Counted from the first letter of the stretch, positions 1 to 10,558 are shown. The stretch: DNA of 45,684 nt from Prochlorococcus sp. AG-676-L21 (GCA_003210915.1 QCUA01000008.1:1-45684); one strand, 5' to 3'. Made by a program: numbers and translations. Notes: generated by a model from the sequence alone, not told the origin.

Positions 1-43
1 TAAAAAAATAGTTGCTCAAATGAATAAGAAATTGATCTTAAAC

Positions 44-70
44 AAAGTCTAGAAATTATCTAGATTTTTT
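44..70 (+). terminator. Candidate Rho-independent terminator for a plus-strand gene left of the window
   Basis: Two copies of the self-complementary hexamer TCTAGA (48-53 and 59-64) are separated by AATTA. A-rich sequence on the left can pair with T-rich sequence on the right to lengthen the stem, and a run of T follows (65-70). The T tail lies on the plus strand, so it would stop a gene entering from the left and converging on ndhF. No coding region of that gene is visible in positions 1-43. Confidence 0.45.
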
Positions 71-103
71 CATCCCACGGACAGTGAAGACACACATTTG
101 TTA

Positions 104-2119
104 TCAAGTTACTTGGGGTGATTGGAAACCAAATATTGCTACCAACAAAATTACTCCTCCAAAAACTATCAGAGCATAGAATTGAGCTCTACCTGTTTCA
201 AAATATTTTAAGCCCTCTCCACTTCCCAGTGTTACAAGTCCAGTAAGATTTACCACTCCATCAACAACTTTGGAATCAACTTCTAAAACTTCTTTTGCAA
301 GTTTTCTACTACCTTTCACAAAAAGTCTTTCATTAATATCGTCTAAATACCATTTATTTGATAAAAACTTATTAACAGATGGAAATCTTTGGGCAAATAA
401 TATTGATAAGTTTATTTTCTTAGAAAAATAAGCTTGATAAGCAATAGTAATACCTATTGAGGCAATAAAAACAGATGCAATAGCTAAAGGTAAAAATTCT
501 TTTAATTCAAAGGACTCTATAGCAATCAAGGCTTCTTCGGGATCTAATAAGTTTGCAAATTTACTGTCCCAAGGAAATCCCATAAACCCAATTATTACTG
601 AAGGTACTGCTAGAAAAACCAGTGGGAATGTCATAGACCAAGGAGACTCATGGAGTGAGCCATGTTCTTCTTCATGTTCTTCTTCTTCTATATTAATTTC
701 GGAAGCTAATAAAAGTTCTTTTTGTAATTCTTTATTTTCCCCTCTAAAATCCCCTTCAAATGTTAAAAAATAAAGTCTAAACATATAAAAGGCGGTCATT
801 CCAGCTGTTAAAAATCCTACAAACCAAAAAGCTGGAAATGAGATAAAGGCATTTCCCAATATTTCGTCTTTACTCCAAAACCCAGCTAAAGGAGGAATCC
901 CACTTATTGCTACGCAACCTATTAAGAAAGTTGTAGATGTAAAGGGCATTTTCTTTCTTAAACCTCCCATCAACCTCATGTCTTGTGCAAGAACAGGCTG
1001 ATGACCAACCACTTCTTCCATCGCATGAATTACTGAGCCAGAACCTAAAAACAACATAGCTTTGAAACAAGCATGAGTTATCAAGTGAAAAATTCCTGCT
1101 ACTGGAGCACCACAACCCATCGCAAGCATCATATAACCGAGCTGAGAAACAGTACTATATGCCAAACCTTTTTTGAGATCCATCTGGGTTAAGGCAATAG
1201 AAGCACCTAAGAAACATGTAATAGTGCCAACTAAAGCAATAATGAATTGAATTGTAGGGAATAATGAGTAGAGAGGTTGGAGCCTTGCTACTAAGAATAT
1301 TCCAGCAGCAACCATAGTCGCTGCATGAATAAGAGCTGAAATAGGGGTTGGGCCTTCCATAGCGTCTGGTAACCATACATGAAGAGGAAATTGAGCAGAT
1401 TTTGCCATAGGTCCTAAAAAGACTAAAAAACAAAGTAAAAGTGCTGCCCAGACTGGCAACGAATTCTCTGAAACTGACTGTGATACTCCTAAGGCAATTT
1501 CACTAAAGTCAAAGCTTTTTGTAGCCCAAAATAGACCCAAAATTCCCAGTAATAATCCAAAGTCTCCAACTCTATTTACGACAAACGCTTTTTGAGCAGC
1601 ATTTGCTGCACCATCTCTGTCATACCAAAACCCAACTAATAAGTAAGAACACATTCCTACTAATTCCCAAAAAACGTATATTTCTAACAAATTTGGACTA
1701 ATAATTAACCCCATCATCGAACTACTGAAGAGTGCTAAATATGTAAAAAATCTTACGTAACCTTTATCATGCGCCATATAACCATGAGAGTAAATCATGA
1801 CTAATAAAGTAATAGTAGTTACCAATGCAAGCATTACGCTGCCTAATGGATCGAGAACAAACCCCATTGGTATTGTAAAATCACCTGCACTTGCCCAAAC
1901 AAATAATTTTTCTACTGATTGGTAGCCATTTATTTGCTCAATTAATGTTTTATAACTGACTACGGCAGAAACACCAACGAGTGATAAAAGACTGATAGAA
2001 ACAATTTCTCTAGAATTATTGATTTTTTTATTCGCACATATTAATCCCAAGCCAGATAACACTGCTCCAATAAGTGGGAAGACAGGAATCAACCAGGCAA
2101 TTTCTGAAGCTTGAGGCAT
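104..2119 (-). CDS. ndhF: NAD(P)H-quinone oxidoreductase subunit 5 (NdhF)
   Basis: Membrane antiporter-like subunit of the thylakoid NDH-1 complex, which passes electrons from ferredoxin to plastoquinone and pumps protons in respiration and cyclic flow around photosystem I. The 671 residues form a chain of hydrophobic segments, with the proton-antiporter core around residues 70-430. That core includes a conserved stretch near residues 255-285 with PLHVWLPDAMEGPTPISALIH-type sequence. A charged Glu-rich loop near residues 475-500 precedes the C-terminal membrane segments typical of the NdhF/NuoL family. Length fits cyanobacterial NdhF. The Z-ISO gene lies 33 bp upstream on the same strand, so they may be cotranscribed. 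No damage is visible. Confidence 0.95.
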   Translation of the reverse strand: MPQASEIAWLIPVFPLIGAVLSGLGLICANKKINNSREIVSISLLSLVGVSAVVSYKTLIEQINGYQSVEKLFVWASAGDFTIPMGFVLDPLGSVMLALVTTITLLVMIYSHGYMAHDKGYVRFFTYLALFSSSMMGLIISPNLLEIYVFWELVGMCSYLLVGFWYDRDGAANAAQKAFVVNRVGDFGLLLGILGLFWATKSFDFSEIALGVSQSVSENSLPVWAALLLCFLVFLGPMAKSAQFPLHVWLPDAMEGPTPISALIHAATMVAAGIFLVARLQPLYSLFPTIQFIIALVGTITCFLGASIALTQMDLKKGLAYSTVSQLGYMMLAMGCGAPVAGIFHLITHACFKAMLFLGSGSVIHAMEEVVGHQPVLAQDMRLMGGLRKKMPFTSTTFLIGCVAISGIPPLAGFWSKDEILGNAFISFPAFWFVGFLTAGMTAFYMFRLYFLTFEGDFRGENKELQKELLLASEINIEEEEHEEEHGSLHESPWSMTFPLVFLAVPSVIIGFMGFPWDSKFANLLDPEEALIAIESFELKEFLPLAIASVFIASIGITIAYQAYFSKKINLSILFAQRFPSVNKFLSNKWYLDDINERLFVKGSRKLAKEVLEVDSKVVDGVVNLTGLVTLGSGEGLKYFETGRAQFYALIVFGGVILLVAIFGFQSPQVT

Positions 2120-2152
2120 ATTTAATAATATTTATATAACAATACTAAACTG

Positions 2153-2881
2153 CTAATTGAAAATTTTAGACATAAAAGATGAATTAAATGTTGTAACAGC
2201 AATATTTATATATTTATGAGACCACCAGATTATTGCAATGGCTATTAATATCCCAAGTTGTGATAATTTAAGATATTCTTTTAATTTAATTTGCTGTCTT
2301 CCATCAAATATTGCCACAAATGGAATTATTGAGGTACTTTCTTTGTACTTATAAAATTCTTCACCAAATTTAATTTCTAATCTTTTATCCCCATGCCATA
2401 TTGCAAAAAGGTGATGAAAAATTAGCCCTAGCGAAGTTACAAATGTAAAGGATGTCCCAATCCATAATGTATGAGATAAACACCAAATGATTTGGCCGAA
2501 TGCTTGCGGATGTCTTGTTATTCTCATTATTCCACTGACATATATTCTAACTTGTGGTTTTAAAACTGAAGGAATTTCTAATAAATTATAAGTTGCAGGA
2601 TATAGAAATAAGAAACTGATAGCAGTTAGAATCCAAACTAACAAAAATACATAGTTATTACTCTGAAAATTCCATAATCTGATGCCATCATATCTATGAG
2701 CTAAAAAATAACTAATTAAAAGCACTGCAGATGGCAAACTTAAAAAAACAAAGAGCAGTCTCCATAATCTTGGTCCCATAACAGCTTCTGCTCTGCTTCT
2801 TAAAGCAGCACCTCCGCTATGAATAATTGCAAAAATTAATATTAATAATAAAATTATCAAAGTAGTTTTGTGAGTCTCCAT
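2153..2881 (-). CDS. 15-cis-zeta-carotene isomerase (Z-ISO, NnrU family)
   Basis: Probable membrane isomerase that converts 9,15,9'-tri-cis-zeta-carotene to 9,9'-di-cis-zeta-carotene, the step between phytoene desaturase and zeta-carotene desaturase. The 242 residues show about six hydrophobic segments. They also carry the motifs I associate with plant Z-ISO: HSGGA near residue 21, HRYDG near 62-66, GIMRITRHPQ at 117-126, WCLSHTLWIG at 133-142, HHLFAIWHGDKRL at 156-168, and IPFVAIFDGRQ near 186-196. His21, His124, His156/157 and His163 are candidate heme or metal ligands. Generic pipelines would call it only NnrU. The location near pds and crtB, divergent from rbcR and just upstream of ndhF, agrees with a photosynthetic role. 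Function rests on motif recall, not on a search. Confidence 0.82.
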   Translation of the reverse strand: METHKTTLIILLLILIFAIIHSGGAALRSRAEAVMGPRLWRLLFVFLSLPSAVLLISYFLAHRYDGIRLWNFQSNNYVFLLVWILTAISFLFLYPATYNLLEIPSVLKPQVRIYVSGIMRITRHPQAFGQIIWCLSHTLWIGTSFTFVTSLGLIFHHLFAIWHGDKRLEIKFGEEFYKYKESTSIIPFVAIFDGRQQIKLKEYLKLSQLGILIAIAIIWWSHKYINIAVTTFNSSFMSKIFN

Positions 2882-2916
2882 ATAATTCCAAAATACAAGT
2901 TATTTATTATTAACAA

Positions 2917-2934
2917 TAATACCCTTAGGTATTA
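2917..2934. promoter_or_regulatory. Candidate LysR-type operator upstream of rbcR
   Basis: A perfect interrupted palindrome with 7-bp arms, TAATACC and GGTATTA, around a 4-nt CTTA spacer. It lies 31 bp before the rbcR start, in the 84-bp divergent space between rbcR and the Z-ISO gene. LysR regulators usually bind such dyads near their own divergent promoter, so autoregulation and control of Z-ISO are plausible. Binding is inferred. Confidence 0.4.
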
Positions 2935-2965
2935 GAATAAAAATTAAATTGTAGGCATAAATATA

Positions 2966-3919
2966 ATGCCCGAATTACCTTTTACTCTTGACCAATTAAG
3001 AATATTAAAAGCTATTGCAGCTCAAGGGAGTTTTAAAAAGGCTGCAGATTTACTCTATGTGACTCAACCAGCTGTCAGTTTACAAATTCAAAATTTAGAA
3101 AAACAACTCGAAATAACAATTTTTGATAGAGGTGGTAGAAAAGCACTTTTAACTGAAGGCGGTAAGTTATTACTTGAATATTGCGAAAGAATCCTGAATC
3201 AATGTGATGAGGCTTGCAAAGCCATTGAAGACTTAAATAGTTTAAAAGGTGGAACGCTTATAATTGGAGCTAGTCAAACTACAGGTACCTACTTAATGCC
3301 AAGGATGATAGGGCTTTTTCGTCAAAAATATCCTGATGTATCTGTCCAACTACAGGTTCACAGTACTAGAAGAACAGGGTGGAGCGTTGCGAATGGTCAA
3401 ATTGATTTAGCTATAATTGGAGGCCAATTGCCAAGCGATCTAGAAAACTTGTTACAAGTAATTCCATATGCAACTGATGAATTAGCTCTTGTATTACCAA
3501 CAAAACACCCACTTGCCAACAAGAAAGAACTATTGAAAGAAGATTTATACAAACTAAATTTCGTTACATTAGATTCTCAATCAACAACCAGAAAAGTTGT
3601 TGATAAACTTTTAAAGGATTCAGGTCTTGATATTCAAAGATTAAAAATAGAAATGGAGTTAAATTCTCTTGAAGCAATTAAAAATGCAGTTCAATCTGGA
3701 CTTGGTGTCTCTTTTTTACCTGTTGTTTCAATTGAGAGAGAATTAGCAGGTGGATCAATTCACAAACCCCACTTAGCTGATTTAGAGGTCAAAAGGGAGT
3801 TGAAATTAATTACAAATCCATCAAGATACACATCTAGAGCCTCAGAAGCGTTTAAAAAGTATATATTGCCTCAATTTGCAAGCTCTGAAAGTCCATTAAG
3901 GCAACCTAACTTAATCTAA
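2966..3919 (+). CDS. rbcR: LysR-family transcriptional regulator, RbcR type
   Basis: DNA-binding regulator of the CbbR/RbcR/NdhR group, which in cyanobacteria and plastids controls carbon-fixation and NDH genes in response to Calvin-cycle metabolites. The winged HTH covers about residues 6-66, with [21 protein letters not shown] as the helix-turn-helix core. The periplasmic-binding-like effector domain runs from about residue 93 to 300. Length (317 aa) is normal. It is transcribed divergently from the Z-ISO gene across a palindrome at 2917-2934, and its 3' end overlaps the convergent DUF3172 gene by 4 bp. Which paralogue it is (RbcR or NdhR) cannot be settled from sequence alone; picocyanobacterial annotations usually use rbcR. 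Confidence 0.88.
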   Translation: MPELPFTLDQLRILKAIAAQGSFKKAADLLYVTQPAVSLQIQNLEKQLEITIFDRGGRKALLTEGGKLLLEYCERILNQCDEACKAIEDLNSLKGGTLIIGASQTTGTYLMPRMIGLFRQKYPDVSVQLQVHSTRRTGWSVANGQIDLAIIGGQLPSDLENLLQVIPYATDELALVLPTKHPLANKKELLKEDLYKLNFVTLDSQSTTRKVVDKLLKDSGLDIQRLKIEMELNSLEAIKNAVQSGLGVSFLPVVSIERELAGGSIHKPHLADLEVKRELKLITNPSRYTSRASEAFKKYILPQFASSESPLRQPNLI

Positions 3920-4533
3920 AATTGAATAGCTTCCTTATTGATTCCGACTCCTCCATCTTCAGCCTGTCCATCTCCTTTGATAATAAATTTGTTCTCATTT
4001 ACATCAGTCTGATAAACACATTTAACTATAGGCTTATCTCTTATTGAACCTATATAAGCAAATGTATTCATTCTTTGCTTACATTCTCTAACATCCTCAT
4101 TACTTATAGCTCCTTGTTTTTGTAAAACTGTCCAATTCTCCCTCCGAATAACGCAACCAGGTTGCAGTGCCGGTTGTGTTACAAAACTAGTTGAGGGATT
4201 TAGTGTTGTATACATTTCTACATCAATCACAAAAGCGCTTGCTCCCCATTGCCTACAAAATTCAGGGTCTGGAACGGCCATGTCTAATTGCTGTTGACTA
4301 GCTATATTACCCTGCCCTCCATCTGTTGTACTGGTAATAGCACTTCCTATACCTACCCCTAGTATCAAAACACCAGCAAGTACAGCAATCGTTCCGGTGC
4401 TGAAATTATTTTTTTGTCCAGAGTTAGAAGGTGATATTCGTCTATCCCGCTGTGTATAGTTATCGCGATCCCTTGAGGAGTACGAATTTTTGCCAGGGTC
4501 TCTTCTTGGACCTCTATTAGGATATTTATTCAC
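3916..4533 (-). CDS. DUF3172 family membrane-anchored protein
   Basis: Function unknown. The 205-residue protein has an Arg/Asp/Ser/Tyr-rich disordered head (residues 1-45), then one hydrophobic segment (about 48-68, [18 protein letters not shown]). A soluble tail with several Cys (in [23 protein letters not shown] and VKCVYQ) follows. This architecture matches what I recall of DUF3172, a cyanobacteria-specific family. The basic head suggests the N-terminus stays in the cytoplasm and the Cys-bearing tail faces the lumen or periplasm. Its start overlaps the ndhM stop by 4 bp (ATGA type), which suggests translational coupling with ndhM. Confidence 0.75.
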   Translation of the reverse strand: MNKYPNRGPRRDPGKNSYSSRDRDNYTQRDRRISPSNSGQKNNFSTGTIAVLAGVLILGVGIGSAITSTTDGGQGNIASQQQLDMAVPDPEFCRQWGASAFVIDVEMYTTLNPSTSFVTQPALQPGCVIRRENWTVLQKQGAISNEDVRECKQRMNTFAYIGSIRDKPIVKCVYQTDVNENKFIIKGDGQAEDGGVGINKEAIQF

Positions 4534-4877
4534 AGTACTTCTTTAGTCTTAGGTAAACCCATTGAATAATTCATGACTCTACATTCGGGGTTATAGCTTA
4601 GTAATCCATTTTGAAGCAAATATTTGATTAAACCTTCAACTTCTGATCCTATTTTACGAAGTTCATAGTCATCTAAACTTTTTCCGGCTCTTTCTTGAAC
4701 AAGTTCAGTAAATTTTTGATTTACTTTTTTTAAGGAGTCTTCATTCCAAATGAATTCATTATCAGGATCTAAGTCGAGAGTTAATTTATTAGGATGGAAT
4801 ACTAAATCGTTATTAACCACATCAGCAGTAAAAATTCTTACATGCCTAGTGGTTGACTTTAAAAGCATTTTTTCCAT
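4530..4877 (-). CDS. ndhM: NAD(P)H-quinone oxidoreductase subunit M (NdhM)
   Basis: Oxygenic-photosynthesis-specific hydrophilic subunit of NDH-1, located in the arm that meets ferredoxin. The 115 residues include the family patterns [11 protein letters not shown] near residue 8, [11 protein letters not shown] near 32 and [14 protein letters not shown] near residues 96-109. Length equals that of other Prochlorococcus NdhM. It heads a two-gene unit with the DUF3172 gene, is divergent from pds across 90 bp, and is one of three ndh genes in the window (with ndhF and ndhO). Confidence 0.93.
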   Translation of the reverse strand: MEKMLLKSTTRHVRIFTADVVNNDLVFHPNKLTLDLDPDNEFIWNEDSLKKVNQKFTELVQERAGKSLDDYELRKIGSEVEGLIKYLLQNGLLSYNPECRVMNYSMGLPKTKEVL

Positions 4878-4925
4878 AATTCTGAAAAATAATCAACAAA
4901 AAAAACATTTATGTCTTAACTTTAG

Positions 4926-6389
<1,464 letters not shown>

Positions 6390-6409
6390 ACCTCAAGAAT
6401 AAACCCTTT

Positions 6410-7318
6410 TTGAAAAATTCATTATCTCAACTTAATAAAGCATATGAAATATGCCAAAAAGAAACTCAAAAATGGGCTAAAACTTTTTATTTAGGGACAC
6501 TTTTATTACCATACGAAAAAAGAAAAGCTATTTGGGCGATTTACGTTTGGTGTAGGAGAACTGATGAAATAATGGATAGCATTGAAGCTTCAACCAAGAG
6601 CAAAGAGGAACTTTCCGATAACTTAAATGAATGGGAAGCAAACACAAAAAATGTTTTCAAAGGAAAAATACAATCAGACTTAGATGCTGTTCTTTTCGAT
6701 ACAATAGAAAATTTTCCACAGGACATAGAACCATATCTAGATATGATTGAGGGTCAGAGAATGGATCTTACAAAATTTAGATACAAAAGTTTTTCTGAAT
6801 TACAGCTTTACTGTTATCGCGTCGCGGGAACAGTGGGATTAATGACTCAGAATGTAATGGGAATAGATACTGCCTATACATCAGCCCCTTGGAGTAACAT
6901 GCCTGACCCATCAGAAGCAGCAATAGCTTTAGGAATAGCGAATCAACTTACTAACATTTTAAGAGATGTTGGAGAAGATAGACAAAGAGGTAGAATTTAT
7001 TTACCCCAGGACGATATGAAAAAATTTAATTATTCTGAAGAAGAGTTATTAAAAGGAGTAATCAATAAGCAGTGGGGGATGCTTATGAATTTTCAATTAA
7101 CAAGAGCTCGGGATTGGTTCAAAAAATCTGAAGATGGCATTAAGTGGTTATCAGCAGACGCAAGATGGCCAGTATGGACATCTTTACGCCTTTATAGAGG
7201 AATATTAGATTCTATTGAAAGATTAAATTATGATGTATTTAATAATAGAGCTTTTGTAAAGAATTCAGTAAAAGCTTTTGAAATACCAATATGCTATTTA
7301 ATCTCAAGGATCAAATAG
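6410..7318 (+). CDS. crtB: 15-cis-phytoene synthase
   Basis: Joins two GGPP molecules to 15-cis-phytoene, the committed carotenoid step. Both Mg-diphosphate motifs are visible: DEIMD at residues 52-56 and DVGED at 186-190. The YCYRVAGTVG helix (residues 134-143) is also typical. The start is TTG: no ATG lies in frame between the pds stop and the first Asp-rich motif, and the family N-terminus begins here. Length of 302 aa is normal. It follows pds by 20 bp and ends directly against the stop codon of the convergent RRM gene with no spacer. Confidence 0.95.
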   Translation: MKNSLSQLNKAYEICQKETQKWAKTFYLGTLLLPYEKRKAIWAIYVWCRRTDEIMDSIEASTKSKEELSDNLNEWEANTKNVFKGKIQSDLDAVLFDTIENFPQDIEPYLDMIEGQRMDLTKFRYKSFSELQLYCYRVAGTVGLMTQNVMGIDTAYTSAPWSNMPDPSEAAIALGIANQLTNILRDVGEDRQRGRIYLPQDDMKKFNYSEEELLKGVINKQWGMLMNFQLTRARDWFKKSEDGIKWLSADARWPVWTSLRLYRGILDSIERLNYDVFNNRAFVKNSVKAFEIPICYLISRIK

Positions 7319-7732
7319 CTAAGCAGGGGCTTTCTGATTAGCCAACAAATCTTTTAATTTTGAAAGTTCGCCAGCCCATCTTGGATCTGGGGCTTCAAGA
7401 TTCGGTGCATCACTATGAACGATCTTGTTAAAATTCTTCCTTTTTTTATTTGAGCCTGCACTATTTCTCTTGTGTGAGGAAGAATCCTTCTTTTCTGAAA
7501 GCTCAACTCGCAATTTAGAACCATTAAATTCAAAACCATTAAGCTTTTCGATTATTAAATTTGCATTTTGTTCATTATTTGTTGTAGCAAAACCAAATCC
7601 TCTACACTCTTTTGTTTCTTTATCTAAAACGGCTTTAAATCTAATAGAATCAGATACTGATTTTAAAAAACTATCAAATTCTTTTGGATTAAATCCTTGT
7701 GGTAAATTGCCAATGTAAATACGAATGCCCAT
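7319..7732 (-). CDS. RRM-domain RNA-binding protein
   Basis: Single RNA recognition motif protein of the cyanobacterial Rbp class, which binds U-rich RNA and has been linked to cold response and mRNA localisation. RNP2 is IYIGNL (residues 5-10) and RNP1 is RGFGFATT (44-51). The RRM ends near residue 80. A basic Lys/Ser/Arg/Asn linker follows (82-108), then a C-terminal helix-like tail ending DPRWAGELSKLKDLL, which differs from the Gly-rich tail of many cyanobacterial Rbps. Convergent with crtB with adjoining stop codons. The exact RNA targets cannot be read from sequence. Confidence 0.9.
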   Translation of the reverse strand: MGIRIYIGNLPQGFNPKEFDSFLKSVSDSIRFKAVLDKETKECRGFGFATTNNEQNANLIIEKLNGFEFNGSKLRVELSEKKDSSSHKRNSAGSNKKRKNFNKIVHSDAPNLEAPDPRWAGELSKLKDLLANQKAPA

Positions 7733-7790
7733 AAATTTTTAAAAAATAAATTGAAGTCTGAACTTTTAAACAAAACTAAGCTATGTGTAT

Positions 7791-9038
7791 TTAATCACAT
7801 TTTGGCGCATTTTGTTTAATCCATTGCTTTCCTTTATATATAGCTTCATCAAAATTATCCAATCTATTATAAGCGAGCTCCATAGAAAGATAATTAATGA
7901 CTTGCCCTAAAATAGGTCCATCTTGGATTTTTAAATATTTTTTTACAACTTCTCCTTTTATTAAATTTGACGGATGAAATAATTTATCATCTTTATCTCG
8001 CCATCTAGTGAGCCAATCTATATAAAATGACCCTGGCAAGAAAAGAATAAAAGAAGGAAGAATAGTTTCTAATTCTTGATGTAAATCAAATCTTTCTTTC
8101 TCACTAAATTCATAAATAGTTTTTATTTTCAATAAGAGATTCCATTTCCTTAATAGTCTAATTTTTGAAACTTCAGATTTGCTAAATTTTAAATTTTTCA
8201 AAGAAACTTCGTCTAAAATTTGAACAAGGAAGAATAAGGGTAAAAATTGTTCCTTTTCAAATTTATTAAATTCTTTAAAATTAATTTTTTCTAAATCAAG
8301 TAATATTAAATTTTTTTCTGACTGTATATATTCAAAAATTTTATATTTATTTATTAATTTTATCGCCTTCGATGCTTTTTTTCCTCTTATTATTCGCTGT
8401 AATTCATAATTAATTCTCTCATTAGCAACAAGTTTTAGTTGATTTTTATAAGTTTTAATAAAATTTATTAAATTTACATCAACATTAAAATCTAATTCTG
8501 AAACAAAACGAAAACATCTTAAACTTCTTAATGGATCATCCAATAAGTTCTGCTTTGAATTAGTTCTCAAAAAAGCAAGCTGTAGATCTTTAATTCCATT
8601 TGATGGATCAATTAGAATTTTTTCTTCAAAAGAAAAAGCAATAGCATTGATAGAAAAATCTCGACTTAATAAATCAATATCAGTAGAAGGAGAAATTTTA
8701 GAAGCGATATCAATTGAGATATGTTTAAAAATAATTCTTACTACATCTCTTGCTTCATCAAGAATAATAAATTTACCTTCAAATTTATCTGCAATTTTTT
8801 TACCAATTTTATTAGCATTTTTTGGGACTACAATATCAACATCAATTACTGAGTTTAATCTTCCTAAAATTAAATCTCTAATATATCCACCTACTAAAAA
8901 AGATCCAGAAGGTAAAGAAGATAAAATAAATTCCCAATTATAAAATTTTATACTTCTTTCTATTTCATTAATTATTAGTGTATGATCAATTTGAATATGA
9001 TTTTTAAGATTTTCTTTCTTGATTATGTGCATTTGCAT
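7791..9038 (-). CDS. cca: CCA tRNA nucleotidyltransferase / poly(A) polymerase family
   Basis: Nucleotidyltransferase of the class II CCA/PAP family, which adds or repairs the 3' CCA of tRNAs. The catalytic head shows FLVGGYIRDLILGR (residues 48-60) and the metal-binding Asp pair DVD (66-68). RDFSINAIAF and DDPLRSLRCFRF motifs follow, then a helical body to residue 415. The tRNA-Asn in this window lacks an encoded CCA, so the organism needs this activity. The start is either the ATG at 9038 or one two codons later at 9032. Both overlap the 5' end of the divergent ycf34 gene (start 9025). It could be a poly(A) polymerase paralogue. Confidence 0.88.
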   Translation of the reverse strand: MQMHIIKKENLKNHIQIDHTLIINEIERSIKFYNWEFILSSLPSGSFLVGGYIRDLILGRLNSVIDVDIVVPKNANKIGKKIADKFEGKFIILDEARDVVRIIFKHISIDIASKISPSTDIDLLSRDFSINAIAFSFEEKILIDPSNGIKDLQLAFLRTNSKQNLLDDPLRSLRCFRFVSELDFNVDVNLINFIKTYKNQLKLVANERINYELQRIIRGKKASKAIKLINKYKIFEYIQSEKNLILLDLEKINFKEFNKFEKEQFLPLFFLVQILDEVSLKNLKFSKSEVSKIRLLRKWNLLLKIKTIYEFSEKERFDLHQELETILPSFILFLPGSFYIDWLTRWRDKDDKLFHPSNLIKGEVVKKYLKIQDGPILGQVINYLSMELAYNRLDNFDEAIYKGKQWIKQNAPKCD

Positions 9039-9276
9039 TAACTGTAAATTAGTTGATAGATGTATGACTTATCATGATGTCGAAAAAAATCATGGTGTTG
9101 AGCACCTTTGTGATATGCCTAATTTTAAACCAAAAAACCCTTATATTCATGTAAGTATAATCCAAGATTTAAATGGCGATTTTAAAAGTGATTGGGATGT
9201 ACAATCTTGTTCAAGTTTTTTAGAAGAGTCTGGAAAGTGGTCTAAGTGTAGACCAGGTTTAGAGTTACCTATTTAA
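9025..9276 (+). CDS. ycf34: Ycf34 family iron-sulfur protein
   Basis: Small protein of cyanobacteria and red-lineage plastids; in Synechocystis, Ycf34 has been reported to bind an Fe-S cluster and to affect photosynthetic electron transport. The 83 residues open with MCICINC and contain Cys2, Cys4, Cys7 and Cys13 plus LCDMP further on, the ligand pattern of the family. A TTG two codons upstream (9019) is also open, but the family begins at MCIC, so I chose the ATG at 9025. Its first codons lie inside the 5' end of the divergent cca gene. The tsaB-like gene starts 6 bp downstream. Confidence 0.88.
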   Translation: MCICINCKLVDRCMTYHDVEKNHGVEHLCDMPNFKPKNPYIHVSIIQDLNGDFKSDWDVQSCSSFLEESGKWSKCRPGLELPI

Positions 9277-9282
9277 AGGTAA

Positions 9283-9933
9283 ATGCCTTACGAATTAAAA
9301 AATTATAATAAATTAACTTTAGCAATTCATAGTACTAATGATTCCTTTGGATTCGCGTATAGAGAAAATAACAGCTCTTTATGCCAAAACTTTTTTACAA
9401 AAAAATTTGAGAAAGATTTATGCAATAATTTAATAGTTGATTTTACAAATTTTATTACAAAAGAAAACTTAAAAAGGATTAATAAAATATCTGTCAGTAT
9501 AGGGCCATCAAACTTTAATGCATCTAGACAAATAGTAGTATTAGCGAGAACTCTCGCTCAGCAAATAAACTGCTCATTAGAAAGCTTTAGTTCTTTTGAA
9601 TTGATGGCAAAAAGAATTGCTTTGAAAAATAATATCTATTACGATAAAAATTCATTTTGGATTTTCAAAAAATTAAAAAGAATAGGATATATTGCAGGAA
9701 AATATGAAATTTGCATGTCTGAACAACCAAACAAAAAAATTACTATCAAAGAAAAAATTATTCCAAAAATTTTTGAAGAATTAACAAATATGGAGTCTTC
9801 TTATCAAGCTGAATATTCTGATATTGAAGATTTAAAAGAATTATTGAATTTATCTAATAAAAATTCACAACATTCCAATTCTAATACTTGGAATAAAGTT
9901 TTACCATTGTATCCAATATCCCCAATTAACTAA
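9283..9933 (+). CDS. tsaB: TsaB-like (YeaZ) t6A-biosynthesis protein, divergent
   Basis: Likely the TsaB partner of TsaD in making threonylcarbamoyladenosine at position 37 of ANN-decoding tRNAs. The 216 residues start with an ASKHA-like strand (KLTLAIHSTNDSFGFAY, about residues 10-26). They contain SIGPSNFNASRQIVVLARTLAQQ (about 72-94) in place of the usual GPGSFTGLR segment. TsaB is a pseudo-enzyme, so loss of strict motifs is tolerated. It follows ycf34 by 6 bp and its stop abuts that of the convergent plsC. The weak motif makes this call good but not certain. Confidence 0.72.
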   Translation: MPYELKNYNKLTLAIHSTNDSFGFAYRENNSSLCQNFFTKKFEKDLCNNLIVDFTNFITKENLKRINKISVSIGPSNFNASRQIVVLARTLAQQINCSLESFSSFELMAKRIALKNNIYYDKNSFWIFKKLKRIGYIAGKYEICMSEQPNKKITIKEKIIPKIFEELTNMESSYQAEYSDIEDLKELLNLSNKNSQHSNSNTWNKVLPLYPISPIN

Positions 9934-10554
9934 TCATTCAAGCATGTTATTTATGGTTTCCCGCAAATAATGTGTTACTTTACCTAAATCATTTTTTGAT
10001 GGACTTTCAGGGGGATTAATCGGTTTCCCAACTTTAATAACTATTTTTGAGAAAAAAGGAATAAAAAACTTTAATCTCACTAATCTATGCGAATTAATAA
10101 TTGCAACTGGTAATAACATTTTTTGATTTTTAAAAGATAGAAGAGCTGCTCCTTGTTTTGGCTTATTTACACGAGCATCTTTTTGGCGAGTTCCGTCAAT
10201 AAAAATACCAATACTATTATTGTTTGATAATTTTTCACATGCAATTTTAATAGTTGTTTTATCTACAATGCCTCTCTTTACAGGATAAGCTCCACAAGAT
10301 TTTATTATAAAACCAAGTAAGGGGATTCTAAAAAGTTCTGACTTAGCCATAAAAGATATATTTCGACCAATAGCATGACCTAACAAAGGAGGATCAAGAA
10401 GAGAACCGTGATTAGATACCATTATGAAAGAACCTTTTTGAGGAATGTTTTCTCTCCCAATTAAATTACCTCTAAATATAAATTTATAAATCGGAAAAAT
10501 AATTACTTGGCTTACTAATTTATAAATTAATTTTTGATAAAAATAACTTTTCAT
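9934..10554 (-). CDS. plsC: 1-acyl-sn-glycerol-3-phosphate acyltransferase
   Basis: Adds the second acyl chain to lysophosphatidate to give phosphatidate, the last step encoded by the rpaB-plsX-fabH-fabD-plsC block. The catalytic H-X4-D is NHGSLLD (His49, Asp54). The second family block reads IDGTRQ (119-124), where most members have PEGTRS, so the Glu is replaced by Asp. A hydrophobic N-terminal stretch (about 8-27) suggests membrane association. The gap to fabD is 4 bp. Length of 206 aa is normal. Confidence 0.9.
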   Translation of the reverse strand: MKSYFYQKLIYKLVSQVIIFPIYKFIFRGNLIGRENIPQKGSFIMVSNHGSLLDPPLLGHAIGRNISFMAKSELFRIPLLGFIIKSCGAYPVKRGIVDKTTIKIACEKLSNNNSIGIFIDGTRQKDARVNKPKQGAALLSFKNQKMLLPVAIINSHRLVRLKFFIPFFSKIVIKVGKPINPPESPSKNDLGKVTHYLRETINNMLE

Positions 10555-10558
10555 AAAA

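Noticed and set aside
8647..8943. 98-codon plus-strand ORF inside cca
   Set aside because: Shadow of the well-supported cca frame; low-complexity Ile/Ser/Leu product with no motif.
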